Notes under the pieces: generated by a model
Database searches by the model: none
The model's input: only the letters and a program-made list of their open reading frames with translations
Told to the model about the DNA's origin: nothing
DNA from: Oenanthe sinensis
Lineage: Eukaryota > Streptophyta > Magnoliopsida > Apiales > Apiaceae
Direction of reading: 5' to 3'
NCBI GenBank assembly: GCA_028671895.1
Contig: CM053801.1
Span: 14,235,375 to 14,299,374 of the forward strand
Length of the DNA stretch: 64,000 bases
Position numbers and translations under genes: made by a program
Part shown: one piece after another, positions 13,065 through 22,899 of the stretch
How the letters are laid out: the number at the start of each line of letters is the position of its first letter
How positions within the stretch are numbered: the first letter of the stretch is position 1

Positions 13065-13716
13065 TTTAATTAATTAAAATGATTATAATCAAATCAAAAT
13101 GAAAAAGTGAATCAATTTTCTATCCCAAGAAAAAAAAATCACCAAGAGCAATAAGAAGATAAAAATATTTGAAAAATCATAAAAAGTTCCAAACTGATTT
13201 CATATGCTTGCATGCATATTTTAATTTTTTATGCAGATGCACAATAATTTAACATTTTCAATCTTTTTAAAACATTCGAAACTATTTTTATGATTTGATT
13301 GGATCTCGAACTTAAACCATAAGAAATACTACAAATCTTCACACACACACACACACAAAATCAGTAATAACAAGAGGAAGAATACTAGTAATAATCTTTG
13401 GTAGATAATCAAAAGAATGAGATCTGAGAATCTGTTTGGACAAAAGCCAGATACTGATACACATAATCACATACACGTACGTGTGTATATTGATGGATCT
13501 AGACGGAAATAAATATGAGCAGAGAGATATGTGTAGGGACAGACTCTGAGTGTATGTATCAGATCGTCAGTAGTACCCTAAAAGTATCACGAAATATCTG
13601 TGACCACCGTTTTTTTCCATATATTTAGCAAGCCAGCTGCTCTTAATCACCATTATCTTAACTATAATATCTTCTAATAATATTAGTACAATATACTAAA
13701 CACCCCCACTGTTTCT

Positions 13717-13726
13717 CTATATATAC
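13717..13726 (+). promoter_or_regulatory. TATA box of the response regulator gene
   Basis: CTATATATAC lies about 125 bases upstream of the ATG at 13851, giving a predicted leader of about 100 bases. The flank upstream (13074-13716) is AT-rich and has no ORF. Confidence 0.6.
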
Positions 13727-13850
13727 TAGCACATTGTTCATTACCTATCTCATTGTAACAATTTTGGTCAAGGACTTGAGAGTTAAGGTCTTGAGGGTGT
13801 TCTTTTTATTAAGATTTTTAAATATTTTTGTTTTCATTGTAAGAAGCTAG

Positions 13851-15332
13851 ATGGATGTTTCTGCTTCATTTTCTTTATCAAAGAAGGTGGATGATGTTCA
13901 TATCAATGGGGAAGAACAGGAACTCCATGTTCTAGCTGTTGATGATAATCTCATTGATCGTAAAATCGTCGAGAAACTCCTCAAAAAATTCTCTTGCAAA
14001 GGTAAAACTAAGGTCTTGTGCAATTTTATAATTTGGCATTGCCTTTTCTTTTTTATCATAGTATCTCATACTCTCATTGTGCCGCAAGCCTTTCTGATTT
14101 TTTAGTTTTTTTTATCTGAATATTCTGAGTTTGTTGCTTCTTCTCGTACTTGCGATTTTTCATTTGAATAGTCTGAGTTTGTTGTTGCTTCTCGATCGGT
14201 TTTGTTGCAGTTCGTACAAACCCTTTTGGTAACTAATCATTTGAATAGTTTTTTTTAATTGTGAGCTATAAAACATTGTTTTTAGCACGATATAAAGTTT
14301 AAAATCTAAAGTAGCACGTCTCAAAAGATAGTCTTGTTCTATGTCACTCAAAACACATTTAAAATATGTTAGGCAATAAAATGTGAAGAGAGTCTTTTCA
14401 AATACTTGCGTTGCTCAAAATTTCATTGAACACATGTTTCATTTGCGTTATACTGGCGATGAAAATAGTAGTTAATTTTTCGTATGTGCCATTTAGTCCC
14501 TTCCATGTTATTTTAATGTGCTACATGGACAGTTGGACACACACAAAGGTCCGTTCAAGTGCACTAACTCGACCAGGAAAATGCAGTGCATCATTAAGTT
14601 CTTGGCATTGAAAATACACATTAAATAGATGACTTAACTAACTGCTCACCAAGTCGAATTCTGTTTCAGTGACTACTGCAGAAAATGGTTTGAGGGCACT
14701 AGAGTATTTGGGATTAAGAGATGATCAACAGAATACTTTGAATGGCAATGTAAGTGACTCGCTTTATGGCCAGAAAACTGGATTTTATTTTTACAATCAC
14801 TGGTTGTAGAGTTGTAGATGTAGTTCCTGAATGCTTCTTACTGGTTAATAATTCATGTTGATACAGGGTTCAAAGGTGAATATGATAATAACAGATTACT
14901 GTATGCCAGGAATGACAGGATACGAGCTACTCAAGAAAATTAAGGTAGTTATGTTTTCACTACAAAATGTAATTTAGCAGACATTTCACCATTACACTTT
15001 GGAGCAATCAGTTTCATAGTTTTTGTTTAAAGATTCAAGTATAGTTGGATAATGCCGGGGTCAATTTTATCTGCAAGCAGGAATCATCAATGTTGAAGGA
15101 AGTTCCAGTTGTGATAATGTCATCTGAGAATATCCCAACTCGGATTAACAAGTAATAATAATAAACAACATAATATACATTTACATTTATCCTTTTTCTA
15201 CTATTAGATTTCTAAACTATATGCTATGCATACAGGTGTTTAGAAGAAGGAGCTCAGATGTTCATGCTTAAGCCCCTCAAGCAATCTGATGTGAAGAAAT
15301 TGAGAGGTCAATTGATGAAATGTGGAAGCTGA
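13851..15332 (+). CDS. ARR16: Type-A two-component response regulator (158 aa, 5 exons)
   Basis: Exons 13851-14001, 14670-14749, 14867-14944, 15081-15151 and 15236-15332 join without frame conflict. The product is a receiver domain with almost nothing after it, the design of type-A cytokinin response regulators; the short tail resembles ARR16/ARR17. The signature residues are present: the acidic pair D31-D32 in HVLAVDDNLIDRK, the phosphoacceptor D87 in IITDYCMPGMTGYELL, S117 in VVIMSSENIPTRI, and K139 in FMLKPLKQSDVKKL. In the family, phosphotransfer from histidine phosphotransfer proteins turns these into negative regulators of cytokinin signalling, with rapid cytokinin induction. There is no DNA-binding Myb-like (GARP) domain, which excludes type B. 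The symbol is assigned by short tail plus neighbours (QCR10, SHPRH, MIR319); ARR17 is the alternative. Confidence 0.93.
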
Positions 15333-16786
15333 TCACGTCGTCGAGGAAGTTAGAGAAGATGTCGTCTTAAAAGAATATACAAGTTAATTGGGGAAAAGCC
15401 AAGTGGTGATGAGGATCATTACGGAATCTTATATATTCTCAGTTTGATCTAGTATATGAAATTATAAATATTTTCTTGGATTCATTCTTTTGCTAGAATA
15501 AAATGGGACTAGCTTTCTAAATTTAACAAAATATAGATACAGCTGCGACGTCCACATCGTACTTGCTACCTTTTAGAAGAAAATGTCGTTTCAGTCGTAA
15601 AAATAAAAGCAATTGACATATCCCTCTAGTTCTGCATCTCCTCAAGAAAATCACAAACAAGTATTTGAGGAGTTAAATCAACCTCAGCAAGGAGTATAAA
15701 ACAATCAAAATCATTTCTAAACAGAAAATATCTGGAAATCTGAAATCAGTGTTCTTGGCACCAAAATGAGTTCAAATTTCTGTTATTATTATGTTATTTA
15801 TCAGCCACAAACTAGAAAATGACACGACAGACTAGCAAAGTGATTTGCTGATTTAATTTACAGACAACTACATTCTCTAAATCCAGACACCTTTCTTTTC
15901 CTTGCAGTGTAATTAAATTAAGAGATGGACGAACGTAGCTCTTTCGGTAGCTCTACCAGTCAAAATTTCTTTCACCATTAAATTACTTTCAAACTGTTGT
16001 AAAGTGAAGTAACATTGAATCTGCTTCATGTAAAATTCTGGTTCATTCATTCAGACATAAGGAAGATTTAGTTACACTAGTTTGTCATCAACTATTTTCA
16101 CCTGTTTGTTTATCTTTGTGCATAATGCGATTAAGCAACTAATTATTGAGAACCTTAACTATCTTGACATGTTATTGGACTGATTACATCGCGGTTCATA
16201 TATCTGTATTACTTTGATATCATATCAAGTTATGAACTTCCCTGAAACTGTAGGGTGTGTAAGCAGAGTGACTTAATTGGATCCTATACAATTTACAAAT
16301 TCCATTACAAATGGATCCACTAATAATTTCATCTTAAAAACGTTGTTACTGTCTTTTTTCCTTTTCTTTCCCATGCAAAAAATTCAACAAGAAGAGGAAT
16401 CAATAATAGCAGTTTTCAAGATCAGTAACAAAATAATAATAAGATGCCTCCAAACAGTGCTTGAGAGGCTGCTTCTTCACTCATTGAAGGTAGATTAGAA
16501 ATGATCACCATGTTCCTCTTCATCTTTGTTTTATGTTATTATTAATGTTCTAATGTTCTTTCATGCAGACTGTAAAATGAGCTGTGGAAGAAGCACATTG
16601 ATGGACTTTGATACATCAGAGTTTTTGAAAGCCTTCTTAATTTAGATGAATTACATTTCGAGGAATGATACATTTGATGCTATCTTATTTAGATGGGCAT
16701 GTCGAAATTGCATTAGGATTTTATAACTCACTAATTGACACAATTACTTGATATTAAGTGGTTGTCTACAAACTAGAGTTTAGCTT
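15333..16786. other. Intergenic region downstream of the response regulator
   Basis: Contains the 3' flank of the regulator gene, then mixed AT-rich sequence. I see no supported gene; the 73-codon frame near 16277 has no motif. Confidence 0.4.
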
Positions 16787-17330
16787 CGACAAAAGCAAGT
16801 TGACATTCATAATGTCTGTACATATTGTGATTTAAACGAGACAATTTTACATAATTTTGTGTCATGTGCTTTTACAACTCGTTGTTGGTCTTATGCAAGA
16901 TCTTGCCGATAGGGCGAGTATACCAGATTCTTTTGGCTCTCAGTTAGCTCTTTTATTTGATAATAATGATGAGAAGGTGTGCTAAATTGCCATTCTTTGA
17001 GGGGCAATTTAGAAAGCTTGAAATGAGCTTATCTTAAAGCAAAAATCCCTCTGTGGAGGATATGAAAGTCCTTGCAAGTGTGATTTTGATTAATGGAGAA
17101 AAGCTTAGAACTGTGGTAACTTACCGTGCTGTGGAGACCAATCCAAGTATTATCCAACTGCAAATACAATCAAAGTCAATGTATATGTATGCTGCCTTAT
17201 TTGAGAGAAAAGGAAAGTACGGGTTCAGTGCGGTTGCTCGTAAATTCTACAGGTTCACTTTGTGAAACTCGTTGTATTGGGTCCATAGAAGCTACAGTCA
17301 TTGAAGCCATGAGTGTGACTGGGTAGAAGA
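16787..17330 (+). pseudogene. Decayed LINE retrotransposon: zinc knuckle and RNase H-like 3' end
   Basis: One frame from 16787 reads VDIHNVCTYCDLNETILHNF followed by VSCAFTTRCWSYARS. This is the CxxC...H-x4-C zinc-binding motif (zf-RVT) that follows reverse transcriptase in plant LINEs; it then meets a stop. Further on, broken frames resemble the linker after zf-RVT (GAIWKARNELIW-like), and 17200-17320 reads GKYGFSAVAR, NSTGSLCETR and IGSIEATVIEAMSV. That pattern matches the RNase H-like domain (RVT_3) of the same elements (GFGAV.RD..G......EA.A). Several stops and frameshifts make it inactive, and reverse transcriptase itself is not visible. Confidence 0.65.
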
Positions 17331-17365
17331 ACGATCATGGCAGCAGGTGGTGATGAAAAAGCTAA

Positions 17366-17421
17366 AGCCCCTTATCGGATTTGAACCGATGACTTGGGCC
17401 TTACCATGGCGTTACTCTACC
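17366..17421 (-). pseudogene. trnT-GGU: Truncated plastid-derived tRNA-Thr (trnT-GGU) copy
   Basis: The minus strand reads GGTAGAGTAACGCCATGGTA, then AGGCCCAAGTCATCGG, TTCAAATCCGATAAGGGGCT. From memory this is plastid trnT-GGU from the D-loop to the 3' end, with anticodon GGT and intact T arm. The 5' acceptor strand and most of the D stem are missing: upstream of GGTAGAG the sequence (GATTGGGATTTCACC) does not match. The variable region also differs (CCC where CGT is expected). A plastid fragment in nuclear DNA (NUPT); without the acceptor stem it should not give a working tRNA. Confidence 0.75.
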
Positions 17422-18760
17422 GGTGAAATCCCAATCAAAGACAAGTTATACCAAGGCCAGAATCTGAAAGAGAAGATTAGTGGGTCGTTGGCTCCACTTG
17501 TTATTTCCTTCTACGACATGCTGTTGTCGACATGCTGTTGTCGTCGCCATATTTCATATGTCACTTAGTCATCTCTGCCTCGCAGCGGGTCAGCACCTTC
17601 CAAAGAAACAAACAATATGCTCACTATACACGCAATTTGTAGTGAACTGAGATTAAACTCCATTTTTGGCCTATTAATTCAAGACCGCCCCAATGTGTGC
17701 TTTCTGTTTTAATAGCACATGTTGTTACTTGTTAGCAATGCTCGTGTTCTTCCTGATCATAGTCTTTTTGATCAGTCTGGTCTAGATGAACTCTAAGGCA
17801 TTGCATTTACTTGAATTATTCAAGTTTACATCTTAATCATTTGTAAATTTTGCTTGGTGCTTATTCATTTAAAGTTTGGCCATGGCATGAGCTGTATTGT
17901 ATATTTGTATGTGATGTAAAAGAATGCTAGTATTTGTGTAATGGGAAATGGTCAACCATCTTTCCGTTATAAAAAATCGCGGAAATGAAAAGTTCGCCAA
18001 AAAACGCGGATAAGCGGCATCGTCCCTGAATTCAAAAAAAAATCAAGTGTTAATACTATCCGTGATAAAAAAAAATGCGTAAAAATGATTAGGGAAAACG
18101 ATTGTCAGGACGTGTGTAATCGGATACATTATACTTCATTACTATATAACTCTGGATAGATACATTCATAATTAGTATTAATATTAATATACTTAAGTTG
18201 GTCAAAAATGTATTTAAATCTTGATTTAAACTCATTTTTCAGTAACTTGTAAAATTTATATTATGTAAAAAAAACAATTTTTATTTGAATTTTAGCTAAT
18301 TATTCTATAATTGTATTGAATTTAACTAGTTTTCACCTCCAATTGTGAAGTAAGTTAAACATTTTTTTAATTTAAATAATAATAAATTTATTAATGTAAA
18401 TTCAATTAATCATTACAAATCAAATTTAGCTAATTATTTTTCTATTACATTTACAAGTTAAATGAGCTGATTAGGTTAAAGTGAAAAATAAATAAATAAA
18501 TTATTATTTAGTTATTCAAAATTATATTAAAAAGGAATTAATTTAATAATTTTTAGTTATATTTTCCGGTTTAAGATTTGATTGGGTTAAAATATAAAAG
18601 AGTTTATTTTTTCCAAAATGATGTAGCAATGATGTGATGGAAAATTTTAATTAGTGTGTTAACACGAATTCAGTTTCATTTATTGTTTTAACAATCCATT
18701 AAAGTTAGACAATTGTTTCTAGAAAACATTGTTGGAAAATAATTTTCGGAGTCCGGCATT
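17422..18760. other. Intergenic region upstream of QCR10
   Basis: After the plastid-like fragment I see no gene. 18100-18700 is AT-rich. A short palindromic-looking GC patch lies near 17970-18020 (TCGCGGAAATG, AAACGCGGATAAGCGG) and remains unexplained. Confidence 0.35.
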
Positions 18761-18767
18761 TCTCCTT

Positions 18768-18775
18768 TTATATAA
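18768..18775 (+). promoter_or_regulatory. TATA box of QCR10
   Basis: TTATATAA lies 52-59 bases upstream of the ATG at 18827, which gives a very short leader of about 25-30 bases, fitting a small housekeeping gene. Confidence 0.5.
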
Positions 18776-18826
18776 TTGAATAGCACAATATCAACATTTA
18801 TCATCACCGGTGAAAAGGAGGAGAAG

Positions 18827-19219
18827 ATGTACGGAGTATCAGCATCAAAATCAAGCTTGCTGAAGCTTATTAAACCCCAACCATATGATATTCAATCTGC
18901 TGCTATTTGGGGCACCGCCGCTCTCGGCGCCGCTGTCTATCTCGTTCAGGTCACCCGCTTATTCATTTTCCAGATCTTATATCTTCTGTGTCTAGTGTTT
19001 TTTCATCTATTTGTATTTTCTATTTGACTTTAATATTAAGCTTCTAAGTATTGATCTACTTAGTTTATAATTAAATAACAAGGCAAATTGGGTTCTGCTC
19101 CTTCAGATTTCGAAATCATGATGACAAGGCATTGTCTATAGATTGTAAATAGTGTTTGATCTCTACTTTTGACGTGAATTGTGACAATCTATTACACCGG
19201 TGCATAATCTTTTCGGGGG

Positions 19220-19263
<44 letters not shown>

Positions 19264-21176
19264 TTGTTCTCTACAGAGAACTAGTTCATCGGAGAATTTC
19301 GGAGAACACTTCTTATTTTGTGAAAATCATCACACTTTTTGTTTATAATACAAGTGTTTTGTAAATATAAACACTAATTATATGAGAAAATTCTTTGAAT
19401 TCTTAAAAAATAATGAAAAATGTTTGCAGAACACGTACATATGATTTACAGGACATACTAATCCTACACTTCTCATTTCGTTAAATATATCACATTTTTC
19501 ATCAAGAACACATGTGTTCGGTAAATAAAAACACAACTAGGAGACTAAATTATGTATTTGGGGGAAAAAATAATGAAAAAATGTTTACAGTATACGTGTT
19601 ATGGAAGTACAGAACATACTAGTTCTCTAGTTCTCATTTGAGTCTAGCCCTATATATATATATTGGAAAATGTGGGTAGAAGCCCCACATTGTCAAGTCA
19701 TTTTGAGCCTAAGTTTGAATGCTTCTTGATTGCGTGCGCGCAATAAGTTATGGTTGGAGTACGTTCGTCTTCGAGAGAGCTTTTCAACGCATATTTAAGT
19801 ATTCAAAATGATCAAGGAATGGATGAGATATGATTATCCAAAGTTGGTACCTTGAAAGTGAAAATCTAGAAATGAGAACTTGAATCCCACATTGAATTGG
19901 AAAAGTGTTTTCCATGCCTTTATATAGTAGAACACTTATGTAGTGTTTAAAATGTGTTAGTATGGTATTGCTCCACCACCCACATGCGCGCAGGGGGTGC
20001 AAATCATGGGATTTCGAGGGCAAATTCGTGGCTTCGCAAGCTTTCGGGCTTTCCGCGTGGGCGACCTGCGGACACGAATACCCCAAAATTTGGGGCGAAT
20101 AAATCCGGACCAGTTTTGTAAAGTTGCTGTCAAGCTCGATAGTAAACTCAAACTTGCTGTCAGAAGTGCTTAACTCAGTTCAAAGTTGCTGTCGAGGAAG
20201 GCTTGACAGTAAACTCGGCGGGCAAGACAAAGTTGTTGTCACGGTTTGGAAGTCTTGACAGTAAACTCGGAAACTTGCTGTCGTGCTTGCCAGCTCAATA
20301 TAACAGTTCGTTATTTTGTTTTAATAATAAATGTTATTATTAATTCGAAATTGATTACGAATTTAATTTTGACAATAGATTGCCTTTATTATTTAACGCG
20401 TGATTAATTAGGTAAACACGTGGTAATTAAAGAAATTGTGTAGCGCACAAGTTTTTCCCCAGTCTATATATTCATCTTATTCGGTCTTAGGTAATAATCG
20501 AAATAAGTCAATCTTCTGTCCTGAACCCTAAACACAGTCGTCCTCTTCCTGGTGATAGTTTTCTTGCTCTGTTCAAGCTCGCTGAAGGTGCTGTTCTTCG
20601 TGACATCATCGTGTTCTCGTTTTATCCTGGGAGGTTATCGACTCAAACATACGGTGAGAGGCGAAATAGCTTTAAGGAGACAGTTCCGCACTGGACTCGA
20701 GACATTCTCCATTCCTTACCTTCTCTTTAACAGTTTGTTTATTGTCATACACTATTCTGTTGCCTGCACACACAATCACTTGTGATTTATTATTGTGTTT
20801 TTTGGCAGATTGTTTCACATATATATATACATATATGTATATATGTCGAGAGAAGTTATGCTCTGATGGTTGGATTACTGATTCTGCATTGAGATAGTAT
20901 TGCGTTGATTATTGCACTGTTAATGTGTTTTTATATCATCTCCTGTTTTCTTATGGTGTAATGGGGCTATAGCACATTCTGTTTGTCGACTCAGATTGAT
21001 TTGTGGTGAATTGCATTTGTTGTTTTTTGACTTCTTAAGCTCTAACAAGATAATTTATTTATTTTCTCTTTGCGTTTTATTTTTTTGTTTACACGGTTTT
21101 TCTTTTGCTTTACTTGCAGCCATTTGATTGGGTGAGGAAGACATTTTTTGAGAAAGCGGAGCCACAAGCAAATTGA
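18827..21176 (+). CDS. QCR10: Cytochrome bc1 complex subunit 10 (QCR10, about 6.7 kDa, 59 aa, 2 exons)
   Basis: Exon 1 is 18827-18949 (41 codons) and exon 2 is 21120-21176 (18 codons plus stop), joined in phase 0 at VYLVQ/PFDWVRK. The protein starts MYGVSASKSSLLKLIKPQ, followed by YDIQSAAIWGTAALGAAVYL, a single membrane helix of about residues 23-41, and the hallmark PFDWVRKTF before a short polar tail. Plant QCR10 proteins are about 57 residues with the same helix-PFDW(I/V)(K/R)KTF arrangement. It would sit in the inner mitochondrial membrane as an accessory subunit of complex III; there is no cleavable presequence. An in-frame ATG at 18776 lies just downstream of the TATA box and is probably not transcribed. 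The 2.17-kb intron is unusually large for so small a gene because of two repeat insertions listed separately. Confidence 0.92.
19221..19263. repeat. (TA)n(GA)n microsatellite
   Basis: A TA dinucleotide run is followed directly by about ten GA units, at the edge of the repeat unit that fills part of the QCR10 intron. Confidence 0.9.
19264..19650. mobile_element. Unclassified repeat insertion in the QCR10 intron, with internal duplication
   Basis: The ends carry related ACTAG/TTCTC words: GTTGTTCTCTACAGAGAACT on the left and AGTTCTCTAGTTCTCATTTG followed by AGTCTAGCCC on the right. Inside are two diverged direct copies of about 175 bp. Each starts CTTCT(T/C)ATTT(T/C)GT, contains ATAATGAAAAAATGTTT, and ends ACA(G)GACATACTA or ACAGAACATACTA. 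I have seen similar GGGCTAGACTCAAATGAGAA ends in other plant introns, but I cannot place the superfamily. Confidence 0.5.
19664..20819. mobile_element. Probable solo LTR inside the QCR10 intron
   Basis: The block begins TGGAAAATGTGGGTAGAAGC and ends TTGTTTCACA, i.e. TG...CA termini, and is flanked by TATAT on both sides (19659-19663, 20820-20824). The flanks are TA repeats, so that duplication is weak evidence. It has LTR-like promoter features: TATATAGTAG near 19920, CACGTGG near 20418, and a C-rich stretch after ACCCTAAACACAG. It also carries about four repeats of GTTGCTGTC alternating with CTTGACAGTAAACTCG (20110-20285). No internal retroelement coding sequence is present, so it is best read as a solo LTR. 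Confidence 0.55.
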
Positions 21177-22237
21177 AATGTAAAAACCTGGTGCTACAAG
21201 TTTTTCAAGTGTAAGTTTGTAACATTTTAAATTCAAATAATGCATCATTTGTAGTTGTTTGTTGTCAAATTCTATCATATGTTCAATCACTCAAGAAGTG
21301 AAGATAGAACATTTTTTTGAGGGATAATGTCAAATTCTATCATGAGATGTAATAATTTGTGGATCAAGTTCTATTGTAATATCTGTATTGTTGTCAATGT
21401 TATTGCTTTAGTTATCTTGGTCCCTGTTAAAGATTGTCAACGGGAGAGTGCAAATATACACCGATAAGATATCGGAGGAAAATGTGATTAGTATTTATTA
21501 CTGGATCCGTGGGATACTCCGGTTTATAGTTTTACAATTAGAATGGAGTATGCTACAAAGATTTTATTATAAATATTGTTTCAAAAATATTACAAATTTT
21601 GTTTTACCGGAAACAATATTAATGTTAAGATTATGTTTGGTACATGTAATCATCTTAAATGAAGTATTTCAAATTGAACTTAAATGAAGTATTTCAAATT
21701 GAAAATATCGAGTTGTCATTATACATTTTACATTTATTATTTATACTTGTATTAAACGTTTTTAATGTCAAATAAAATTTAAATTTATATTATAATATTT
21801 ATTCAAACATATCGTTTAGATTTGATTAAATTTGAAAATTTAAATGAAATTGAAATTTCCGGATGGACCCTAAGTTAATTCATTAAAATTAAAAAATCCA
21901 TTATTATATTATTATGATATAAATTTTCAGTAAAATTATTACAAAGTAACTAGAGTTTTTCATGCTACCAGTAACAATAGAAGTAGCTAGAGAAATAGCT
22001 AGGCAGATAATTATCGTATATAAGACAGATAATTATCGTATATAAGACGTTTATTAACATCACAAACAACATTGATCAAAATTCTAGTTAAAATGATATA
22101 AAATATTTATTAGCTAGCCAATTATTAAATTAACTCTTGAATCCTCTTGAAGTATTCTTATTATATTGCTGTGTGCAATTGTTCTCCTTCACTTCCTCAC
22201 TTTGATTTCCGGTTAGTGACGTTTTTACCCTACAAGG
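21177..22237. other. Convergent intergenic region with two short tandem repeats
   Basis: 3' flank of QCR10 and of the minus-strand gene beyond it. It contains a 25-bp tandem duplication near 21657-21705 (AAATGAAGTATTTCAAATTG twice) and a 23-bp tandem duplication near 22003-22050 (CAGATAATTATCGTATATAA twice). No gene is visible. Confidence 0.5.
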
Positions 22238-22757
22238 TCATAGCAATATTATTTTTTTAGGTTTTATTTCAACAATAATTACAAAGATCATTTTACAAAT
22301 ATAACACACAAGTACATGGTTTAACAAGTGAATCAGGTATCGGGGGCATTCTTTGGTTTTTTCTTTGAGAGCCTGAAAAACTTGAGCACTCTTGTCAAAA
22401 ATCTGCGCCCCTTCGATTATAGTCACTAGCTTCTTTGCCTTCGTTCTCCCCTGTAATTGCTTCACATTCCAAATACTCCATGAGCTCAACTATTCCCCTT
22501 TTCCCCTGACACTTCCCCTCAACAACAAAATCCAAATTTCTTTCCGACTTCATCTTGGTATCCATATCTGACAAGGAACCTCCTCCACTTTTGGCACAAC
22601 CCATCACCAATCCACACCCACGTTGCCCATTTAACCAGAGGTTCATAGACATGCAACCCTCTAAATTTTTATGGATTTGGGAAGAATTCCTAGTTTGTGG
22701 TATTAAAGAAGGTGCAAATGAACGGGAAATTTTGCAATTAGAAAAAGTGGTTTCCAT
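22238..22757 (-). pseudogene. Small gene of unknown function broken by an apparent 1-bp frameshift
   Basis: From the ATG at 22757 a frame of 120 codons runs METTFSNCKISRSF...MKSERNLDFVVEGKCQGKR, then GIVELMEYLECEAITGENEG, and stops at 22395 after SDYNRRGADF. Overlapping it in another frame, a sensible continuation reads AQIFDKSAQVFQALKEKTKE and runs to 22238. Dropping one G from the GGGG run (CCCC on the plus strand, 22408-22411) would join the two frames. The second half is charged and helical like the first. The N-terminus is rich in Ser and poor in acid, so it may be a plastid transit peptide. I do not know the function. Either the gene is inactivated, the protein normally ends at the TGA, or the base is an assembly error. 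Confidence 0.6.
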
Positions 22758-22826
22758 ACTTCTTGATAGAGAGATATCAAAGTTATTGAGAGAGTAATAA
22801 TTTGGTGGATTGTGCAAATTTGCCTA

Positions 22827-22840
22827 CATATATAATATAC
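22827..22840 (-). promoter_or_regulatory. TATA box of the 22757 minus-strand gene
   Basis: The minus strand reads GTATATTATATATG here, about 70-85 bases upstream of the ATG, a normal plant spacing. Confidence 0.55.
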
Positions 22841-22862
22841 CAATACATAGGTGTTCTTATGC

Positions 22863-22891
22863 CACGTGTTATCTAATATGATGTCCACGTG
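22863..22891 (-). promoter_or_regulatory. Paired G-box motifs upstream of the 22757 gene
   Basis: Two palindromic CACGTG hexamers sit at 22863-22868 and 22886-22891, 23 bases apart and 25-60 bases upstream of the TATA box. Each has an ACGTGT context (CCACGTGT), the core bound by bZIP and bHLH factors in light- and abscisic-acid-responsive promoters. Tight pairing close to a TATA box suggests real regulatory use. Confidence 0.6.
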
Positions 22892-22899
22892 TCCTCGGG

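Noticed and set aside
17366..17421. Functional nuclear tRNA-Thr gene
   Set aside because: The 5' acceptor strand and most of the D stem are missing, so no cloverleaf can form.
19659..20824. TATAT flanks as proof of a 5-bp LTR target duplication
   Set aside because: Both flanks are TA simple repeats, so the match is expected by chance; the LTR call rests on other features.
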